Shown here: positions 23,939 through 23,982 of the stretch, one piece after another
Position numbering within the stretch: position 1 is the stretch's first letter
How the letters are laid out: every line of letters starts with the position of its first letter
NCBI GenBank assembly: GCA_964415885.1
Contig: CAYQCE010000054.1
Coordinates: 1 to 23,982 of the forward strand
DNA: 23,982 nucleotides
Direction of reading: 5' to 3'
Source: CAYQCE01 sp964415885
Lineage (GTDB): Bacteria > Zixibacteria > MSB-5A5 > JAABVY01 > JAHJOQ01
Position numbers and translations under genes: made by a program
The notes under the pieces: model-generated
The model's input: only the letters and a program-made list of their open reading frames with translations
Told to the model about the DNA's origin: nothing
Databases searched by the model: none

Positions 23939-23982
23939 CTACTTCAAATACAGCATCTTTTTCGAGACGACCTCGGACGCGG
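23939..23982 (-). CDS. 3' end of a protein with a C-terminal sorting domain (partial)
   Basis: Only the last 13 codons and the stop lie inside the window. The peptide ASEVVSKKMLYLK is the characteristic end of sorting domains of the type IX/FlgD-like kind; compare SATRKMLLVK at the end of the protein encoded at 18541-20142. The rest of the gene lies beyond the right edge, so its function cannot be told. A terminator-like hairpin follows it. Confidence 0.6.
   Translation of the reverse strand, partial: ASEVVSKKMLYLK

Overview
This window looks like a chromosomal segment of an uncultivated diderm bacterium. The evidence is outer-membrane assembly and lipid A genes (bamA, skp, lpxD), a TonB-dependent receptor, a C-terminal secretion-sorting tail of the type IX/FlgD-like kind on at least two proteins, and a type I dockerin-like Ca-binding tail on another. 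That combination points to the FCB group, and the style resembles candidate phylum Zixibacteria. This placement is inference from protein style; no rRNA gene is present to confirm it.

Layout. Positions 1-300 hold a tandem array of about 44-bp units. Positions 407-4073 are a tight plus-strand operon with 4-base overlaps: a DUF512/PDZ Fe-S protein, the ribosome-assembly GTPase Der and the RNA methyltransferase RlmN. Next is a well-preserved cobalamin riboswitch (4119-4286) with its own promoter. It leads into a TonB-dependent receptor and a secreted beta-propeller with a dockerin-like tail, which I read as a vitamin B12 capture and import unit of the BtuB/BtuG type. A soluble PAS histidine kinase lies convergently (minus strand, 7785-8960).

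The 720-bp gap at 8961-9681 is the most unusual part. It carries a near-consensus sigma-54 promoter at about the right distance upstream of a compact, highly self-complementary segment that ends in a strong intrinsic terminator. I interpret this as a small structured RNA of about 165 nt, and I find no coding region that explains it. The terminator also serves mutS2 (minus, 9682-12057).

The plus strand then holds rplU (L21, without its usual partner rpmA), bamA, skp and lpxD. Two minus-strand genes follow: a lipoprotein built from about 14 beta-propeller-like repeats with a textbook sigma-70 promoter, and a secreted protein with duplicated modules and a sorting domain. A complete succinate dehydrogenase/fumarate reductase operon (two membrane anchors, flavoprotein, iron-sulfur subunit) occupies 20333-23536. 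The last 450 bases contain a regularly spaced series of hairpins and, at the very edge, the last 13 codons of another sorting-domain protein on the minus strand.

Most genes are housekeeping. Accessory interest is concentrated in the B12 locus, the candidate sigma-54 RNA and the two repeat regions.
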